Assembly (NCBI GenBank): GCA_028688225.1
Contig: JAQTYQ010000004.1
Span: 1-64,000 of the forward strand
Reading direction: 5' to 3'
From: Opitutaceae bacterium
GTDB lineage: Bacteria; Verrucomicrobiota; Verrucomicrobiia; Opitutales; Opitutaceae
DNA length: 64,000 nt
Part shown: in pieces, positions 60,339 through 64,000 of the stretch
Position numbering within the stretch: position 1 is the stretch's first letter
Layout of the letters: each line of letters opens with the position of its first letter
The notes under the pieces: generated by a model
What the model was told of the DNA's origin: nothing
The model's database searches: none
The model's input: the letters and a program-made list of their open reading frames with translations, nothing else
Made by a program: the position numbers and the translations under genes

Positions 60339-61877
60339 CCAATTGTCGCTGCGGAAGGGCCCGGCCGGCAGGCCGGCCCCGTCATAGAGGTTGGCCTCGG
60401 GCGCATCGGCCCAGGCGTAGCGCACGGCCACCGGCTCCTTCACTTCGGGCGCGGAGACGACGACGGTGTCGTGCTCGATCTGGGCCGTGGCGGGGTGGAA
60501 TTGCCGGTCGGCGCCGGCGATCTGGAAGCCCGCCGGCGGTCGGTCATGCGCCACGAGCCCGCCGTCGGCGTGATCGAAGCTCACCCGCATCGCCGCGCCT
60601 TCGCGGGCGGCGGACTTGAATATCGGGCCCGACCAGTCACCCGGGATGCCATAGAGATGATGGCGCGCGATGAGCGCGAGGCGCCGGCCGACCTCCTGCT
60701 TGTTGCGCGGGTGGATGTCGCCGGGATCGCCGATGTCGATGGCCACGGCCATGCCGGTGTTGGGCAGGGTCAGCGTCTGCGTCTGGGCCTCGCGCAGGCG
60801 GGCCCAGCTGGTGTCGTCGGGGACGCCGGTGCTGAAGTTGGCCAGTTGCACCCAGTAGAAGGGAAAGTCGCCCTGGCCCCAGTGTTTCCGCCACGCCGTG
60901 ATCATCGCGGCGAAAAGCGCGCGGTATTCGCCGGCCCGGCCGGCGTTGCTTTCGCCCTGATACCAGAGGGCGCCCCGGATGCCGTAGGGGATGAGCGGAT
61001 TGATCATGCCGTTGAACAGCCCGGTCGGAGTATCGGGATCGCCGGGCCCATGGGGGATATGACCATAGACCGCGCCCAGCCGGGCCCAACAGGCCGCTTT
61101 TTCCGCCGGCGGGGCATTCACCCATGCCAGGTAGGCGGCCGCTTCGGCTTTCTTAAACTCCGCGCGGGCGGCCTCATAAGCCGCCTGGTTTGGAAATTCC
61201 GCCACCGCCTGCTTCCAGCGCTCCTGCACGACGGCAAAGGCCGGATCGCTGGCGAGCGTAGCCTCGCTCATCCAGGATTCGATCTGCGTGCCGCCCCACG
61301 AGCTGTGGATGAGACCGATGGGCACGCCGAGTTTCTGGTGGAGATCGCGGGCAAAAAAATAGCCCACGGCGGTGAAGTTGCCCACGGTCTCGGGGGAGCA
61401 AACGGCCCACGCCCCGCCCACAGTGTCGGCCGGCCGGTCGGCGACGGTTTTCTCGACCGCGAATTGGCGGATGAGGGGGTACTGGGCGGCCGCGACCTCC
61501 TCGTCGGCGTTGTTCACGCGCAGCCAACCCCGCACGGTGAACTCCATGTTCGACTGGCCGGAGCACACCCACACCTCGCCCACGACGACATCCTGCACCT
61601 TGAGGATGTTCTTACCCGTGACGACGAGCTCGGCCGGCGCGCCGGGCTTGAGCGGCTCGAGGTAGACGATCCAGCGGCTGTCCTGGCCGGCGGTGGCCTG
61701 CACGGTCTGGTCTCGGAAAGTGACCGTCACCTTCTCGCCGGGAGCGGCCCGGCCCCAGACCGGCACCGGCTGGCCCTGCTGCAGCACCGCGTGGTCGACG
61801 AACAGCGACGCCAGGGTGACGTCGGCGCGCAGGCACCAGGGGAATAACGCGGCCAGGAGGAGAAGACGTTGGAACAT
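60336..61877 (-). CDS. Sialate O-acetylesterase-like SGNH hydrolase
   Basis: The 513-residue product has a signal peptide (LLLLAALFPWCLRAD), an N-terminal beta domain, and an SGNH esterase domain with the nucleophile in VWVCSGQSNMEF, followed by IHSSWGGTQIESWMSEATL and a late DIHPRNKQEVGRRL. These enzymes remove acetyl groups from sialic acids or plant xylans; verrucomicrobia often have several. The substrate cannot be decided. Its stop codon is inside an inverted repeat. Confidence 0.9.
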   Translation of the reverse strand: MFQRLLLLAALFPWCLRADVTLASLFVDHAVLQQGQPVPVWGRAAPGEKVTVTFRDQTVQATAGQDSRWIVYLEPLKPGAPAELVVTGKNILKVQDVVVGEVWVCSGQSNMEFTVRGWLRVNNADEEVAAAQYPLIRQFAVEKTVADRPADTVGGAWAVCSPETVGNFTAVGYFFARDLHQKLGVPIGLIHSSWGGTQIESWMSEATLASDPAFAVVQERWKQAVAEFPNQAAYEAARAEFKKAEAAAYLAWVNAPPAEKAACWARLGAVYGHIPHGPGDPDTPTGLFNGMINPLIPYGIRGALWYQGESNAGRAGEYRALFAAMITAWRKHWGQGDFPFYWVQLANFSTGVPDDTSWARLREAQTQTLTLPNTGMAVAIDIGDPGDIHPRNKQEVGRRLALIARHHLYGIPGDWSGPIFKSAAREGAAMRVSFDHADGGLVAHDRPPAGFQIAGADRQFHPATAQIEHDTVVVSAPEVKEPVAVRYAWADAPEANLYDGAGLPAGPFRSDNW

Positions 61878-61970
61878 GGCGGGGGGCAGTTAAACCGCAG
61901 GCCGGAATGAAGGGCAAGCCCGCGCGTTTTCGTTTCGACGCCGTGGCGCGTTTCGACAGGATCACCGGTC

Positions 61971-62816
61971 ATGCGTTCCCTCGCCGGACAGTCGGTCATC
62001 GTCACCGGGGCCTCGTCGGGCATCGGCGAAGCCACGGCGCGGCGCCTGGCCCGGGGCGGAGCGCAACTGGTCATCGTCGCCCGGCGGGCGGACCGGCTCG
62101 CGGCACTGGCACGCGAACTCGATCCCGCGGGGCGGCGCGTGCTCGCCGTCGCGGCCGACGTGACCGACGAGGCCGGCCGGCGTCGCGTGGTGGATGAGAC
62201 GCTCCGGCGCTTTGGCCGCATCGACGCGCTGGTGAACAACGCCGGCTATGGCACGCGCGGCCCGGTCGAGCGGGTGCCGGTCGAGCTCATCCGCCGCAAC
62301 TTCGAGACCAACCTGTTTTCCCTCATCGTCCTCACCCAGCTCGTGGCGCCGCACCTGCGAACGCAGGGCTCGGGCCGGATCGTCAACATCGGCTCGGTGG
62401 CGGGGCGCATCGCCCGGCCGCTCTCCTCGGTCTACGACTCCACCAAGCACGCGCTCGAGGCCATCACCGACGGCCTGCGCGGCGAGCTCGCGCCGTTCGG
62501 CGTCGAGGTGGTGCTCATCCGGCCCGGCTTCATCCTCACGGAGTTTGTCGACGCGGCGAACCAGGCCTCGGAGTCGGTGCTGGAGCAGGCCGGGCCGTAC
62601 GCGCCGTATTGCGCGGGCTTCCGCGCCGACTACCGGAAGTGGCACTGGCTGGCCGGCCGGCCCGACGACATCGCCCGGCTGGTCGAGAAGGCCCTCACCG
62701 CGAGCCGGCCGGCCCCGCGCTACGCCGGGCCCACCCACGCCAAACTGCTGCTCTTCCTCAAGTGGATCCTGCCGCCGCGCGTGATCGACCGCCTCGTGCG
62801 GCCGCGGCGGAAGTGA
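61971..62816 (+). CDS. Short-chain dehydrogenase/reductase
   Basis: The 281-residue product has the SDR cofactor motif VTGASSGIGEAT, the NNAGYGTRG motif, and the catalytic S...YDSTK (SVYDSTKHALEAITDG). The C-terminal extension ending WILPPRVIDRLVRPRRK is basic and could touch membrane. It is divergent from the acetylesterase. Likely an NAD(P)-dependent oxidoreductase of unknown substrate. Confidence 0.93.
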   Translation: MRSLAGQSVIVTGASSGIGEATARRLARGGAQLVIVARRADRLAALARELDPAGRRVLAVAADVTDEAGRRRVVDETLRRFGRIDALVNNAGYGTRGPVERVPVELIRRNFETNLFSLIVLTQLVAPHLRTQGSGRIVNIGSVAGRIARPLSSVYDSTKHALEAITDGLRGELAPFGVEVVLIRPGFILTEFVDAANQASESVLEQAGPYAPYCAGFRADYRKWHWLAGRPDDIARLVEKALTASRPAPRYAGPTHAKLLLFLKWILPPRVIDRLVRPRRK

Positions 62817-62852
62817 GACGCCGCAGAGGCGCTTGTGAATGAGCCGGCCGGG

Positions 62853-62914
62853 GTAGGGCGGCTTATCCTTAAGCCGCCGGATTGCCTCGGCGCATTACGG
62901 ATAACGCGCCCTAC
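62853..62914. repeat. REPIN-like pair of GTAG hairpins
   Basis: GTAG plus hairpin GGCGGCTTA-TCCT-TAAGCCGCC (62857-62878) faces an inverted partner with arms GGCGCATTA and TAACGCGCC (one mismatch) and CTAC (62889-62914). The stems differ from those at 55861 while architecture is kept, showing a diversified family. The rest of the gap to 63030 holds nothing recognisable. Confidence 0.82.
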
Positions 62915-63030
62915 CACGGGATCCGAAGCCGGGGAATAATGGTGGTGCCAATTGGAGCGGCAACGCCCCCGTCGCCGTTTTTCAAGGGAATACACGCCGA
63001 GGGCGTCGCGTCCCATGAAATTTCCAGCCT

Positions 63031-63675
63031 CTAACGCAACGCGGCGAGGGCGGCTTCCTGGCCGGGCCTGACCTCGTCGGGACCGGTGATGGTCACGCCG
63101 AGGTCGCGCAGCAATCCGTCGCGCAAGCCGTAGATCCAGCCGTGCACTGACAACTCCTGGCCGCGCTGCCAGGTGTCCCGCACGATCGTGGTCTGGCACA
63201 CGTTCACGACCTGCTCGATGACGTTGAGTTCGCACAGACGGTCGCCCTGGCCCACCGGGTCCGGGATCGCCTGCACGCGCGCGGCGTGTTTTTCGTTCAC
63301 GTCCTGCACATGGCGCAGCCAGTTGTCCGCCAGGCCCACCCGCTCGCCGCGCAGGGCGGCCAGCACGCCGCTGCAGCCATAGTGTCCGCAAACGATGACG
63401 TGGCGCACCTGGAGCACATCGACGGCGAACTGGAGGACGGACAGGCAATTGAGGTCCGTGTGCACGACCAGGTTGGCGATGTTGCGGTGGACAAACAACT
63501 CGCCCGGCGGCAGGCCGACGATCTCGTTGGCCGGCACGCGGCTGTCGGCGCAGCCGATCCACAGGTAAGCGGGCGTCTGTTGGCAGGCGAGCTGGCGGAA
63601 AAACTCCGGATCCTGCCGCTGGATGCGGGCGGCCCAGGCGCGATTGTTTTCGAACAGCCGGGAGAGGGTTCGCAT
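63031..63675 (-). CDS. Beta-carbonic anhydrase
   Basis: The 214-residue product is a beta-class carbonic anhydrase, hydrating CO2 with zinc. Zinc ligands are visible in LWIGCADSRVPANEI (Cys, Asp) and HVIVCGHYGCSGV (His, Cys). The start is the ATG of MRTLSRLFENNRAWA. Its length and the N-terminal helix resemble Can/CynT-like enzymes. Upstream lies a disrupted toxin-antitoxin pair. Confidence 0.95.
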   Translation of the reverse strand: MRTLSRLFENNRAWAARIQRQDPEFFRQLACQQTPAYLWIGCADSRVPANEIVGLPPGELFVHRNIANLVVHTDLNCLSVLQFAVDVLQVRHVIVCGHYGCSGVLAALRGERVGLADNWLRHVQDVNEKHAARVQAIPDPVGQGDRLCELNVIEQVVNVCQTTIVRDTWQRGQELSVHGWIYGLRDGLLRDLGVTITGPDEVRPGQEAALAALR

Positions 63676-63737
63676 AGGACGGTGCGGCGCGGAGCGAGGC
63701 AGAACCCGCCGGGCCTTGCAATCCGAATGCGCGCCCC

Positions 63738-63782
63738 GCCAACCAAGTCGTCGCGAGCTTGGTCCAGGATCTCCACCTTCAT
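63738..63782 (-). pseudogene. Truncated ParE/RelE-type toxin remnant
   Basis: Starting in an ATGA overlap with the antitoxin stop, the frame reads MKVEILDQARDDLVGG, the usual start of this toxin family. Homology then ends, and the frame runs on through the carbonic anhydrase upstream region and start without family likeness. The toxin has been deleted after about 15 residues. Confidence 0.72.
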
Positions 63783-63997
63783 GGCACTCGCTGGCGGATC
63801 TCGGTCTTGGCCTGATTCCAGTCGATGAACTGCGCCTGACCCGACTCGGCAACTTGCAGCCGCTCCTTGAGCACTTCCCCGTGCCATGACGGCGACTCAA
63901 AAGCGGCGGCGTTACGACTGAGGTCCTCCCACAAGGCTTCCATCGCTTGAAGCTTCTCGGGCAGGGTCATTTCACTAATGGGCAGTGGTGCGGACAT
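63779..63997 (-). CDS. Addiction-module antitoxin-like protein
   Basis: The 72-residue product, MSAPLPISEMTLPEKLQAME then ALWEDLSRNAAAF and FIDWNQAKTEIRQRVP, matches the small helical antitoxins found before ParE/RelE toxins (TIGR02574 type). Its stop overlaps the toxin start by four bases, the normal arrangement. With the toxin lost it is probably an orphan. It ends four bases from the window edge. Confidence 0.82.
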   Translation of the reverse strand: MSAPLPISEMTLPEKLQAMEALWEDLSRNAAAFESPSWHGEVLKERLQVAESGQAQFIDWNQAKTEIRQRVP

Positions 63998-64000
63998 ACC

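Overview
The window is GC-rich, tightly packed bacterial DNA dominated by one contiguous flagellar and chemotaxis locus. Gene order, short flagellins, the OGT-type glycosyltransferase beside them and the style of the intergenic palindromes suggest a motile member of the Verrucomicrobiota, probably an Opitutaceae (Opitutus-like) bacterium. That placement rests on gene recognition alone; there is no rRNA or tRNA in the window to confirm it.

Layout. (1) 19-17846, minus strand: one long operon flgB-flgC-fliE-fliF-fliG-fliH-fliI-fliJ-motE-like-[310-bp palindromic element]-fliK-flgD-flgE-fliL-fliM-fliN-fliO-fliP-fliQ-fliR-flhB-flhA, encoding rod, MS ring, switch, export ATPase, hook and the type III export gate. 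A near-perfect sigma-54 promoter sits directly before flgB. (2) 18074-27428: chemotaxis genes cheR, cheB, an HD-GYP-like regulator, cheD, an HDOD protein, cheA, cheX, a REC-REC-STAS protein and cheW. (3) 27503-30992: a PAS hybrid histidine kinase and a sigma-54 activator with a GAFTGA motif, a FlgS/FlgR- or FleS/FleR-like pair. (4) 31526-37744: filament assembly: an unknown 128-aa gene, fliT-like, fliS, an FlgM-like protein, a lipoprotein, fliD and two tandem flagellins. (5) 37915-47866: a probable flagellin-modification island (radical SAM enzyme, glycosyltransferases, FkbM methyltransferase, OGT-type TPR glycosyltransferase) interrupted by a decayed IS1182-like insertion sequence. (6) 48050-53628: an HDOD protein, a second hybrid kinase, and small envelope and TPR proteins. 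(7) 53651-63997: unrelated housekeeping and envelope genes (CorC-like transporter, peroxiredoxin, HAD phosphatase, outer-membrane barrel, DUF4139 protein, sialate O-acetylesterase, SDR, carbonic anhydrase, and a toxin-antitoxin remnant). REP-like GTAG hairpins occupy the gaps here.

How it works together. The sequence suggests a three-step hierarchy. The NtrC-type regulator with sigma-54 would drive the flgB operon. Sigma-28-type promoters, a shared 8-N11-8 pattern resembling TCAAGTTG-N11-GCCGATAA, lie before cheA, cheX, cheW, fliD, the FlgM-like/fliS/fliT operon, the 128-aa unknown gene, the second flagellin and, more weakly, several others. Both flagellin leaders carry a small hairpin presenting GGA in its loop, which looks like a CsrA site. 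The most notable mobile-DNA signals are an IS remnant whose two ends are hairpins related by compensatory base-pair changes, a nested-palindrome element inside the flagellar operon, and a REPIN-like repeat family.

Not seen in the window: motA/motB, fliA, flgK/flgL, flgG/H/I, methyl-accepting receptors, csrA, fliW, CRISPR, tRNA or rRNA.
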